From contig UQTJ01000001.1 in assembly GCA_900544075.1 (NCBI GenBank), positions 1-64,000 on the forward strand: a stretch of DNA of 64,000 nucleotides, read 5' to 3'. The notes beneath the pieces are model-generated. The model did not search any database and was not told where the DNA came from. It saw only the letters and a program-made list of their open reading frames with translations. Both the position numbers and the translations under genes were made by a program. Below, piece after piece: positions 44,582-53,037 of the stretch. Every line of letters begins with the position of its first letter. The stretch's first letter is position 1. The DNA comes from an uncultured Bacteroides sp. (GTDB lineage: Bacteria > Bacteroidota > Bacteroidia > Bacteroidales > Bacteroidaceae).

Positions 44582-45217
44582 TTATTTACCTGTCCAGTGT
44601 GCAGGGTCTTCTCTCCAAGCCTGAAGTACAGGGATATCATCTTCGTCGATGTAGTTAGTCTTAAGAGCAGCGTTAAGCACAGCATTGTAGTTTGTCAAAG
44701 TAATAAGTTCTACCTTTGCATCATTAAATGCCTTTGCAGACACATCGAATCCGTAAGTGAATGATGCCACCATACCGATAACTTCACAACCGTCGCGACG
44801 GATAGCCTCAACAGCCTTCAAGCTGCTACCACCTGTAGAAATCAAGTCTTCTACAACTACTACTTTCATACCAGGACGCAATTCACCTTCGATAAGGTTT
44901 TCCAATCCGTGATCTTTTGGGCTTGAGCGAACATATACGAATGGCAAGTTAAGCTCTTCAGCTACCAACGCACCCTGAGCGATAGCTCCTGTAGCGACAC
45001 CGGCAATAGCATCAACCTGACCGAATTTTTCAAGAATAACGCGACAGAGTTCCAACTTCACGAAGTTACGAAGTGCAGGATAAGACAAAGTCTTGCGGTT
45101 GTCGCAATAAATAGGAGATTTCCAACCTGAAGCCCAAGTGAATGGGTTAGCCGGCTGAATTTTAACAGCTTTAACTTTCAGCAATTTTTCTGCGAATAAT
45201 CTTTCCAAAGCTTTCAT
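44582..45217 (-). CDS. pyrE: Orotate phosphoribosyltransferase
   Basis: A 211-residue pyrimidine-synthesis enzyme joining orotate and PRPP. The PRPP loop VVVVEDLISTGGSS lies at 119-132 and the flexible catalytic loop (RSSPKDHGLENLIEG) at 97-111. I start at the ATG at 45217, which gives the usual N-terminus, rather than 33 bases upstream. A -7 box lies at 45255-45248. Confidence 0.95.
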   Translation of the reverse strand: MKALERLFAEKLLKVKAVKIQPANPFTWASGWKSPIYCDNRKTLSYPALRNFVKLELCRVILEKFGQVDAIAGVATGAIAQGALVAEELNLPFVYVRSSPKDHGLENLIEGELRPGMKVVVVEDLISTGGSSLKAVEAIRRDGCEVIGMVASFTYGFDVSAKAFNDAKVELITLTNYNAVLNAALKTNYIDEDDIPVLQAWREDPAHWTGK

Positions 45218-45247
45218 AATTTTACTAATATCTGATAAACATTTGTG

Positions 45248-45255
45248 CAAAAGTA
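45248..45255 (-). promoter_or_regulatory. -7 box of pyrE
   Basis: Minus strand TACTTTTG, 30 bases before the pyrE ATG. No clear TTTG at -33. Confidence 0.45.
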
Positions 45256-45325
45256 TAGAAATACATCGGTATTTGAAAATTTATATGTATTAATTTTGCT
45301 AAAAACTGACGTAAAGCATCATATA

Positions 45326-46018
45326 TCAAGATTTGGCCCATGCCAGTGTTACAACACTTATTTTAACAGAATCCACACTTCGGAGTGCATCAAGACAGGC
45401 CGAGATTGTCGCTCCGGTAGTCAGCACGTCATCTATCAGAAGTATATGTCTGCCACTTAATAAGGCGGCCTTTTCCGTCACGCCAAACAGTCCTTCCGTA
45501 TTCTCCCATCTTTCAAAAGCAGATTTATGAGTCTGTGTGGCATTATTATGTATCCTCCTCATAACATCTGTTAGTACAGGAATGGAAGTTATCTCAGAGA
45601 TACCTCTCGCCAACAGTTCCGACTGGTTATACCCTCTTTCTCTCATTCTGTTTTTATGCAGAGGAACAGGTATTATGAAATCTATACCGTCAAAGAATCC
45701 CGTGCCTATAAGTTCAGCCCCCATGATGCGCCCCATCTGTCTGCACAGACGTTTCCGACCGTGATACTTCATTTCATGAAGAATGCTTGCCACAGCTCCT
45801 CCACGTGCATAATAATATAATGAGGTAGCCCGTTCTATAGGATAAATTCCCCAGAAACGACGCTCCATCTCATTCTCGGGCGTATTTAATATCCCTGTAG
45901 CGGGCAGTGAAACCATACATGATATACACACTCCTTCCTCCTGCGAGGAAAGCAGTTTTCCACAACATGCACATGTGCGAGGAAAAAAGAAATCACGTAT
46001 ATCCTTCAGAATATTCAT
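45326..46018 (-). CDS. ComF-family phosphoribosyltransferase-like protein
   Basis: A 230-residue protein with an N-terminal zinc-finger pattern (Cys16, Cys18/19, Cys31, Cys34) and a C-terminal type-I phosphoribosyltransferase fold with ILLIDDVLTTGATIS around residues 193-206. ComF proteins are linked to DNA uptake or repair; a catalytic reaction is not established. It starts 3 bases after the recX stop, in the prmC - recX - comF operon. Confidence 0.85.
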   Translation of the reverse strand: MNILKDIRDFFFPRTCACCGKLLSSQEEGVCISCMVSLPATGILNTPENEMERRFWGIYPIERATSLYYYARGGAVASILHEMKYHGRKRLCRQMGRIMGAELIGTGFFDGIDFIIPVPLHKNRMRERGYNQSELLARGISEITSIPVLTDVMRRIHNNATQTHKSAFERWENTEGLFGVTEKAALLSGRHILLIDDVLTTGATISACLDALRSVDSVKISVVTLAWAKS

Positions 46019-46021
46019 TCT

Positions 46022-46486
46022 CTATTCGAAATCACCTTTTACAAATCTCATTATCTCCTGCATCGTAAAGCCTCTTCCAGCCGCAAACCGTATAAGTTTG
46101 GCATTACGCTCGTATTCCGTTTCTGCCTTAATACTTTTCAGCTTCTGTTTCAGTAGATTTTGCAGAATACCGTTATACTCGTCCTCATCTATATCCTCCA
46201 TTCCGGCATTTATCTCGTCCGATGTAAGACCTTTCATACGCAAGGACTGTGCAATCTTCATCCTTCCCCACTGATTGAAACGATACTTGTCGCGCACATA
46301 CGCACTGCAGAAGCGTACTGTGTCGAGATATTTCTCCTTGAAAAGATGAGCCATAACAGCAGCAAGCGTTTCCGGACTTGCTCCCCACCCCTTCAGTTTC
46401 GCCTCTACATCCGACGGACACCTTTCAACCGACGAACAATAAGCCTCAGCCTTGTTCAGCAACTCTTTCTCTGTATATTCTTTCAT
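46022..46486 (-). CDS. recX: RecX-family regulatory protein
   Basis: A 154-residue helical protein with three-helix RecX repeats (RCPSDVEAKLKGWG; FCSAYVRDKYRFNQWGRMKIAQSLRMKGL; KLIRFAAGRGFTMQEIMRFVK). RecX modulates RecA filaments. recA is not nearby, which is common in Bacteroidetes. The start overlaps the prmC stop by 4 bases. Confidence 0.85.
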   Translation of the reverse strand: MKEYTEKELLNKAEAYCSSVERCPSDVEAKLKGWGASPETLAAVMAHLFKEKYLDTVRFCSAYVRDKYRFNQWGRMKIAQSLRMKGLTSDEINAGMEDIDEDEYNGILQNLLKQKLKSIKAETEYERNAKLIRFAAGRGFTMQEIMRFVKGDFE

Positions 46487-47322
46487 GGTCTTAATGCTTT
46501 TATCATTCTGTCATTACCGGACAAGTCTTTCCTCAATTCGATATCCTTATACCCCATGCCACTCAACATTTCCACAGTTTCCTTGCCGTAGGCTCTGTTT
46601 ATCTCGAAATATATCATACCTCCGTCATCCAATATCTTAAGACCTATCTCAGCAATACGTCTATAGAAACGTAAAGGATCATTATCCGGCACAAACAACG
46701 CCAGGTCCGGTTCCCATTCGAGGACATTCTTCTCCATATCCACCTTCTCGCTCTCCGTGATATAGGGAGGATTGCTGACTATGATATCTACCTTGATGTC
46801 AGGGATTTCAGTGCCAATCACATCTACACGGCCGAAAGTCACATCCGCATTGTTCATACGGGCATTTGCAGCCGCAACCGCCAATGCATCTTCCGAGATA
46901 TCCCATGCCGACACCACCGGAGCATCCATCATCAAGGCCAATGAAACCGGAATACATCCGCTACCCGTACCTATATCGAGAACACGTTTTCTCTCACCTT
47001 TACCGTCCTCCACTATCCAGTCTATCAGTTCGGCCGTTTCCGGTCTTGGAATAAGCACTGCAGGAGTCACCTTAAAACGAAAGCCGCAGAACCATGTTTC
47101 ACCTATTATATATTGCAAAGGCTCATACGATTTCAGACGCGCCAGAATATCATTTACCTCCGAAAGTTTTTCTGACGAAAAATTCATATCTTTGCCTGCA
47201 TATAGGTCAAGAGCCGACAGCTGAAACTTCTCTGTCAGAATATGCTTTGCCATGGCAGCAGCCTCGGCATCCGGATAGAAACCGGAAAGTTCTTGTCGTA
47301 TATAAGTATATATTGGATGCAT
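46483..47322 (-). CDS. prmC: Peptide chain release factor N5-glutamine methyltransferase
   Basis: A 279-residue methyltransferase that methylates the GGQ glutamine of release factors. SAM motif LDIGTGSGC at about 115-123 and the catalytic NPPY at 184-187. The N-terminal helical domain (1-75) is typical. I choose the ATG at 47322; an upstream TTG is less likely. Divergent from ribD with 32 bases between the two starts. Confidence 0.93.
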   Translation of the reverse strand: MHPIYTYIRQELSGFYPDAEAAAMAKHILTEKFQLSALDLYAGKDMNFSSEKLSEVNDILARLKSYEPLQYIIGETWFCGFRFKVTPAVLIPRPETAELIDWIVEDGKGERKRVLDIGTGSGCIPVSLALMMDAPVVSAWDISEDALAVAAANARMNNADVTFGRVDVIGTEIPDIKVDIIVSNPPYITESEKVDMEKNVLEWEPDLALFVPDNDPLRFYRRIAEIGLKILDDGGMIYFEINRAYGKETVEMLSGMGYKDIELRKDLSGNDRMIKALRP

Positions 47323-47354
47323 AATGTGCAAAAATAAGAAAAAAGCTCAACAAT

Positions 47355-48389
47355 ATGACTACAGATGAGAAATATATCCGCAGATGCATAGAACTTGCAT
47401 CAAACGGACTGTGTAATGCAGCTCCCAACCCTATGGTAGGGGCAGTGATAGTACACAACGGCAAAATAATCGGCGAAGGCTATCATGCCAGATGCGGAGA
47501 AGGCCATGCTGAAGTAAATGCCATACGCTCAGTAAAAGACGAGAGCCTGCTCAAGGACTCTACCATATATGTAAGTCTTGAACCATGTTCGCACTACGGC
47601 AAGACTCCCCCATGTGCCGACCTTATCATCAGCAAGGGGATTCCTCGCGTAGTGGTAGGCTGTATCGACCCATTCTCACAAGTGTCTGGCAGAGGGATAC
47701 AGAAACTTCGCGATGCAGGTATTGATGTCACCGTAGGAGTATTGGAAGAAGAATGCAAGAACCTTATCAGACGCTTCGTGACATTCAACACTCAGAAGCG
47801 TCCGTATATCACTCTGAAATGGGCAGAATCGTCCGACGGATTCATTGATGCCAACCGTAAAGAAGGCTCACCGGTTGTACTGTCCACTCCTATCACATCC
47901 ATGTATGTACACAAGCAGAGAGCAGAGCACAAGGCAATACTCGTAGGCCGAAGAACCGCTCTGTTGGACAATCCATCGCTCACTACACGTAACTGGTACG
48001 GTGCAAATCCTTTGAGATTAGTGACAGACCGTAATCTCACTCTGCCCTCCGATTTAAAACTCTTCGACCATAGCACGCCTACCATTGTTTTTACAGCTGA
48101 AAGAAAAGAGAATGAGGAAAACCTTGAATATATAACCATCGACTTTTCAACAGATATACTACCTCAGATTCTCACTGTCCTTTATGAAAGGAAGATACAG
48201 TCGCTGATGGTGGAAGGAGGCACTACCCTGCTACAGTCGTTCATCGACTCCGGGCTGTGGGACGAGATGTTTGTGGAACATTCTGAAAAAGTATTGGACG
48301 AAGGTGTGAAATCGCCTGTTATACCGAAAGGAATAAAAGAAGTATCAGAGTTAAGAGATAAAATTTACGTCAGCCATTACACTCGTTGA
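47355..48389 (+). CDS. ribD: Bifunctional riboflavin biosynthesis deaminase/reductase
   Basis: A 344-residue two-domain enzyme. The N-terminal deaminase (about 1-145) has the zinc motif HAE (51-53) and PCSHYGKTPPC (Cys78, Cys87). The C-terminal reductase (about 150-344) has the VEGGTTLLQSFIDSGLWDE block. It makes 5-amino-6-ribitylamino-uracil phosphate. No other rib gene is in the window. The end overlaps a terminator hairpin. Confidence 0.95.
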   Translation: MTTDEKYIRRCIELASNGLCNAAPNPMVGAVIVHNGKIIGEGYHARCGEGHAEVNAIRSVKDESLLKDSTIYVSLEPCSHYGKTPPCADLIISKGIPRVVVGCIDPFSQVSGRGIQKLRDAGIDVTVGVLEEECKNLIRRFVTFNTQKRPYITLKWAESSDGFIDANRKEGSPVVLSTPITSMYVHKQRAEHKAILVGRRTALLDNPSLTTRNWYGANPLRLVTDRNLTLPSDLKLFDHSTPTIVFTAERKENEENLEYITIDFSTDILPQILTVLYERKIQSLMVEGGTTLLQSFIDSGLWDEMFVEHSEKVLDEGVKSPVIPKGIKEVSELRDKIYVSHYTR

Positions 48390-48404
48390 TAATGGCTGAC
48401 GTAA
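48365..48404. terminator. Terminator overlapping the ribD stop codon
   Basis: A perfect 15-bp stem (48365-48379 with 48390-48404) with a 10-base loop that contains the ribD stop codon. It separates convergent ribD and the GH92 gene. A-rich sequence after it and TAAA before make it usable on the minus strand too. Confidence 0.7.
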
Positions 48405-48421
48405 TCTAAAAAGTTTATTAT

Positions 48422-50653
48422 TTACTTGTAGAACTTTAAAATTCCTGCTTCCACCAAAGAGTTGTGATTTACCCTATATCCGCAGGATGAATCTCCCATC
48501 TCAATACACTTTATATAACCGTCTGTATTTTTCTCATCACCTACGACTTCTATAACAAGCTGTTTCTGTTTATAGAACTTAGGATTCAGACTTATTGTTA
48601 TCTTGTCGAATGTAGGAGCTGTCAGTGTGTATTCCGGCACTCCGGGGCAATCAGGATAGAATCCCATCATACTGAATATCGCCCATGCCGACATTGTACC
48701 AGCATCGTCATTTCCCGGAATACCGTCCGGAGTTGGTTTGAAATATTTTTCAAGCAACATCTTTACAATCTTCTGGGTTCTCCACTCTTCACCTTTAAAG
48801 TAACTGAAGAGATATGGATATGCAATATCCGGCTCATTGGCAGGATCATAATATCCTTTGTCGAATATCATCTGCAGTTTATCCACAAATTTCTTCTTTC
48901 CTCCCATAAGCTTAGCCAGACCTTTCACATCATGCGGTACATAATATGTATAGTTCCATGCATTTCCCTCGTGGAATCCCGGACTTGGTTCAAAGTTCTC
49001 ACCCTGCATAGGGTCGAAAGGACTATAAAATTTTCCGTTTGGCAAAATAGGTCTTAAGGTTCCATACTCCTTACAGTAATAGTTCTTATATCCCATAGCG
49101 CGTTTGTAGAACATCTTCGCATCGTCCTTTTTTCCAAGTTCTTCAGCAAGAGTTGACAATGCATAATCTGCAATATAATATTCCAGTGCATGAGATACGG
49201 AATTGTCAAACTGCTCCATCAACGGTACATATCCTTTTGAGATATAATCATCATTATCAGGACGCATCAGATTATCCTTTCCAGGCATTGTGGCAGACTT
49301 ACACATTGCCTCGTATGCCAGATTGATGTCGAAATCCGTGAGGCCCTTCATCCATGTATCTACTATAACAGGCAAACTCGGATCACCTTCCATAGTCAGT
49401 GTTTCCCTTCCATAAAGTTCCCATTTTGGAAGCCAGCCATGTTCTCTGTACATATCCAGCATGGTTTTCACCATTTCAATCTGTCTTTCCGGATAAACAA
49501 GTGTCATAAGCTGATGGAGGTTTCTGTATGTATCCCATAAAGAGAATACCGTATATCTGTCACCCTTAGTTGAAAGAATCTTGTCACCTTCCATTGAAGG
49601 ATACTGACCGTTTACGTCCTGCAGTATATTAGGATGGATAAGTGTATGGTAAAGAGCTGTATAGAACACTGTCTTCTGTTCCTTTGTTCCTCCTTCCACT
49701 ATTATTCTACTCAAATCATCATTCCACTTGTTTCTTGCTTCCTGATGTATTTCGGCAAAATGTCTCCCGGCTTGTTCCTTTTCAAGATTTTCTCTGGCAT
49801 TAACTATGCTTACAAAAGAAACACCAATGGACACTTCTATTTCTTCGCCTTCGGAAGTATTGAAAGTAAACCATACTCCAATGTCATCACCGGCGATGTC
49901 TTTTCCATACTTATTATATATCTTGTATTTTCCGTTATCTTTGTCCCATTCTGCCTCAACACCATACATTTTTCTCTGCTTCTTCCAATATCCTGATTCA
50001 TCAGGAGTCTTACTTACTCTCATCACGAAATATATTGGGAAGACAGCCTGAGGATTATAGCAAAATGTTCCAAGAAGCTTCATACCCTCGATCTCAGTAT
50101 CACTGACTTTTCTTACGAAAGCACCGGTTTCATTAGTGAGCCCCTCACCTAAATTAAGCAGAATATTACTTTTTCCTTCAGGAAAAGTAAAACGTGTCAA
50201 TCCGCTCCTCATGGTAGCTGTCGCCTCTGCCAGTATATTATACTTATTCAGATAAATGCTGTAATATCCCGGATTAGCTGTTTCCTTTTCATACTTACTG
50301 CCATAGTTCTTATAGTCCACATCCAATTCGCCTGTTGTAGGCATCAAAAGCAAAGAGCCTAATTCAGGGCATCCCACACCACTTAGGTTTACATGAGAGA
50401 ATCCGGTAAAATAACTGTTTGTATAATCATATGGAGTAGACCACCAACGTGCATCTTTGTCATATTTATTATCAGCAGACCCCATAACATTAAATGGAAC
50501 CACAGACATCATTCCATTAGGACATACAGCACCGGGATTACATGTACCAAAATTAGTAGTACCAATAAACGGATCTACATAATCTGCCGGCTGTTGTGCG
50601 AACACAACTCCGGCAGATAATGAAATAATGATATATAATAGCAATTTATTCAT
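48422..50653 (-). CDS. GH92 alpha-mannosidase (copy 1, divergent)
   Basis: A 743-residue exported, calcium-dependent exo-alpha-mannosidase. Signal peptide to about residue 19 (VFA/QQ), N-terminal beta-sandwich (about 20-270), then an (alpha/alpha)6 barrel. The acid candidate is Glu562 (FHEGNAW). The base region reads GNDDAGTMSAW (Asp649/Asp650), where the other copies have (G)NEDCGQMSAW, and the N-terminal loop NPGAVCPNG also differs. It probably prefers another mannose linkage. It is the last gene of the minus-strand operon, after GH130. Confidence 0.9.
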   Translation of the reverse strand: MNKLLLYIIISLSAGVVFAQQPADYVDPFIGTTNFGTCNPGAVCPNGMMSVVPFNVMGSADNKYDKDARWWSTPYDYTNSYFTGFSHVNLSGVGCPELGSLLLMPTTGELDVDYKNYGSKYEKETANPGYYSIYLNKYNILAEATATMRSGLTRFTFPEGKSNILLNLGEGLTNETGAFVRKVSDTEIEGMKLLGTFCYNPQAVFPIYFVMRVSKTPDESGYWKKQRKMYGVEAEWDKDNGKYKIYNKYGKDIAGDDIGVWFTFNTSEGEEIEVSIGVSFVSIVNARENLEKEQAGRHFAEIHQEARNKWNDDLSRIIVEGGTKEQKTVFYTALYHTLIHPNILQDVNGQYPSMEGDKILSTKGDRYTVFSLWDTYRNLHQLMTLVYPERQIEMVKTMLDMYREHGWLPKWELYGRETLTMEGDPSLPVIVDTWMKGLTDFDINLAYEAMCKSATMPGKDNLMRPDNDDYISKGYVPLMEQFDNSVSHALEYYIADYALSTLAEELGKKDDAKMFYKRAMGYKNYYCKEYGTLRPILPNGKFYSPFDPMQGENFEPSPGFHEGNAWNYTYYVPHDVKGLAKLMGGKKKFVDKLQMIFDKGYYDPANEPDIAYPYLFSYFKGEEWRTQKIVKMLLEKYFKPTPDGIPGNDDAGTMSAWAIFSMMGFYPDCPGVPEYTLTAPTFDKITISLNPKFYKQKQLVIEVVGDEKNTDGYIKCIEMGDSSCGYRVNHNSLVEAGILKFYK

Positions 50654-50680
50654 GATATTAGTAGTAGCGATGATACTATT

Positions 50681-51652
50681 TTATACTATAGAATTGTTTT
50701 TAACGAAATCTATAATTTCTGATATATATCCGAATGCCATCCCAACAACAGTATCAGCAGCTCCGTAATACACAGCCACTCTTTCTCCATCCTGTAGAGC
50801 TGCACACGGGAATACTACGTTAGGTACATCTCCCTGAAGTTCATAAGGAGCAGCCGGAGCAAGAAGGTAAGGACGAGTACGATACAATACTTTTTCCGGA
50901 TTATCTTTATCCAATATTACAGCCCCCATAGAGTATCTGAAGCCGTTACATGTAGTAATTACTCCATGATAGAACATAAGCCATCCTTCATCTGTAAGGA
51001 AAGGAACAGAGCCCGCACCAATTTTTGTGCACTGCCATGCACTCTCTGGGAAAGGAGTTACTTTCATCACACATCTGTGTTCTCCCCAATATTTCATATC
51101 AGGACTATAGCTGATATAAATATCACCGAAAGGTGTATGTCCGTTGTCACTCGGACGACTCAACATTGCGTACTTACCATTTATTTTCTGTGGGAACAGC
51201 ACTCCATTTCTGTTAAATGGAAGGAAAGCGTTCTCGCACTGGAAAAATTCCTTGAAATCGAAGGTATAGGCTATTCCGATAGTTGGTCCGTGATATCCGT
51301 TACACCATGTAATCCAGTAACGGTCTTCAATCCATGTAACACGAGGGTCATACTTATACTCAGACTCTATCATGTCAGTGTTGCCAGCCTTGAACTGTAT
51401 CGGTTCATGGTTTATTTCCCAGTTTATACCATCTTTACTGAAACCGGCAAAAATATTCATTTGGACTGCTTTGTTATCGCAACGGAAAACTCCTGCAAAA
51501 CCGTCACCGAAAGGTACTACAGCACTATTGAATATACTATTTGAAGTTGGAATGTGATATCTTCCGATAACAGGATTCTTTGAATATCTCCACATTACAT
51601 CGTTGCAACCAGCCGGGCGTTCTTCCCATGGCATATTAAATTTCTCTGACAT
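50681..51652 (-). CDS. GH130 mannoside phosphorylase
   Basis: A 323-residue cytoplasmic five-bladed propeller enzyme without signal peptide. Asp102 in KYDPRVTW is the expected general acid. YYGAADTVVGMAFG is the typical end of the phosphorylase subgroups. Length and the transporter next door match enzymes such as UhgbMP and BT1033, which split Man-beta-1,4-GlcNAc with phosphate into mannose 1-phosphate and GlcNAc. The exact disaccharide is inferred from context. It starts 33 bases downstream of the MFS gene. Confidence 0.88.
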   Translation of the reverse strand: MSEKFNMPWEERPAGCNDVMWRYSKNPVIGRYHIPTSNSIFNSAVVPFGDGFAGVFRCDNKAVQMNIFAGFSKDGINWEINHEPIQFKAGNTDMIESEYKYDPRVTWIEDRYWITWCNGYHGPTIGIAYTFDFKEFFQCENAFLPFNRNGVLFPQKINGKYAMLSRPSDNGHTPFGDIYISYSPDMKYWGEHRCVMKVTPFPESAWQCTKIGAGSVPFLTDEGWLMFYHGVITTCNGFRYSMGAVILDKDNPEKVLYRTRPYLLAPAAPYELQGDVPNVVFPCAALQDGERVAVYYGAADTVVGMAFGYISEIIDFVKNNSIV

Positions 51653-51685
51653 ATTTATTAGATTTAAATGTTATATAATAAAAAA

Positions 51686-53032
51686 TTATTCTCTCTGTCC
51701 TTCTATAAGTGTACCGTCTTGATTATACTTGAACGGTATAAAATAAGTTATCAGAAATGCCGGTATCGTAGCTATCAGAACGAATATGAAGAACGGTTCA
51801 TACCCTCCAGGCCTGTTGAACCATTCTCCCAATGTCTCACATACCCAACCACTCATCATTCCCGGTATCATTACACCAAGGTTCATAATACCGGAAGCAA
51901 AAGCATAGTGTGCCATCTGATGTTTACCGGGAGCTACCTGCTGCATCATAAACAGCGTCAGTCCTACAAATCCGAAGCCATATCCAAAATATTCGAATAC
52001 TATTCCGCTACATATAATCAAACCATTCTCCGGTTGGAAGAAAGCCAAGAAGGCATACACCACAAACGGCAGATTAAATATACAGCATAAAGTAAAAAGA
52101 GTATTCTTCAATCCTTTGGCAGATATATAATATCCTGCAAGCAATGACCCTAAGACAAATGCAGCAGCACCATAAGTACCGTAATAAAGTCCTATTTCTT
52201 TTTCTGATAATCCCAATCCACCTGCATCTCTACCGGCTTTCAAAAACAAAGGGACAATCTTCATCACAAACCCCTCTGCAAATCTGTACAATATAATAAA
52301 ACAGATATAATATACGATATGGGATTTACGGAAGAAATCAGACAATACATTATATAGTTCTGATAAAGTTTCTTTTCCACTTCTTTGTCCTTCTGTCTTT
52401 GCACTCTTCGATGAAGGAAGTACGAATATATGATATAAAGCCAATAATATCATTACAGCAGACAATATCAACATAATCATCATCCACGATTTTTTGTTTG
52501 CTTCAAGTAAGGTCCCGGCTGAAGAATATGTTTCAATAAAATACCCTGCAAGATAAACAAGGCCTCCTGTAGCTACAATCTTGGCGATATTATAAAAAGC
52601 TCCTTGCCATCCAATATACTTAGCCTGCTCTGAGTTTGTCAGCTCACTCATATACACTCCATCGCATGCTATATCATGTGTAGCGCCACTAAAAGCAACG
52701 ATAGCCAGCAATGCAATGGAGATAGTAAAGAAACTGTTAAGATTCAAAGATAATGCTACAAGTCCAAAGGCTATACCTGTTACCATCTGGGTAGCAACGA
52801 CAAAAAACTTTTTAGTCTTAAACAATTCCAGAAAAGGACTCCACAAAGGTTTCAATGTCCATGGAAGAAGAATCAATGATGTCCAAAATGTGATAAGTTT
52901 ATCATCGACTTCCAATCCCTTGAACATAAGCACCGTCACCATATTTAGGACTACAAAAGGTAGTCCCATGGCAAAATATGCTGACGGCACCCATACTATA
53001 GGGCTTTTACGGTTTGTACTTCCGTTATTCAT
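51686..53032 (-). CDS. MFS sugar transporter (PAT/AmpG-like)
   Basis: A 448-residue inner-membrane protein with about 12 membrane helices. The block GATHDIACDGVYM (about 116-128) is characteristic of Bacteroides PAT-type MFS carriers. Its place next to GH130 suggests import of Man-GlcNAc released by the GH92 and GH18 enzymes. I take the ATG at 53032, five bases after the GH92 stop; an upstream in-frame GTG overlapping that stop is less likely. Confidence 0.87.
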   Translation of the reverse strand: MNNGSTNRKSPIVWVPSAYFAMGLPFVVLNMVTVLMFKGLEVDDKLITFWTSLILLPWTLKPLWSPFLELFKTKKFFVVATQMVTGIAFGLVALSLNLNSFFTISIALLAIVAFSGATHDIACDGVYMSELTNSEQAKYIGWQGAFYNIAKIVATGGLVYLAGYFIETYSSAGTLLEANKKSWMMIMLILSAVMILLALYHIFVLPSSKSAKTEGQRSGKETLSELYNVLSDFFRKSHIVYYICFIILYRFAEGFVMKIVPLFLKAGRDAGGLGLSEKEIGLYYGTYGAAAFVLGSLLAGYYISAKGLKNTLFTLCCIFNLPFVVYAFLAFFQPENGLIICSGIVFEYFGYGFGFVGLTLFMMQQVAPGKHQMAHYAFASGIMNLGVMIPGMMSGWVCETLGEWFNRPGGYEPFFIFVLIATIPAFLITYFIPFKYNQDGTLIEGQRE

Positions 53033-53037
53033 AACAA

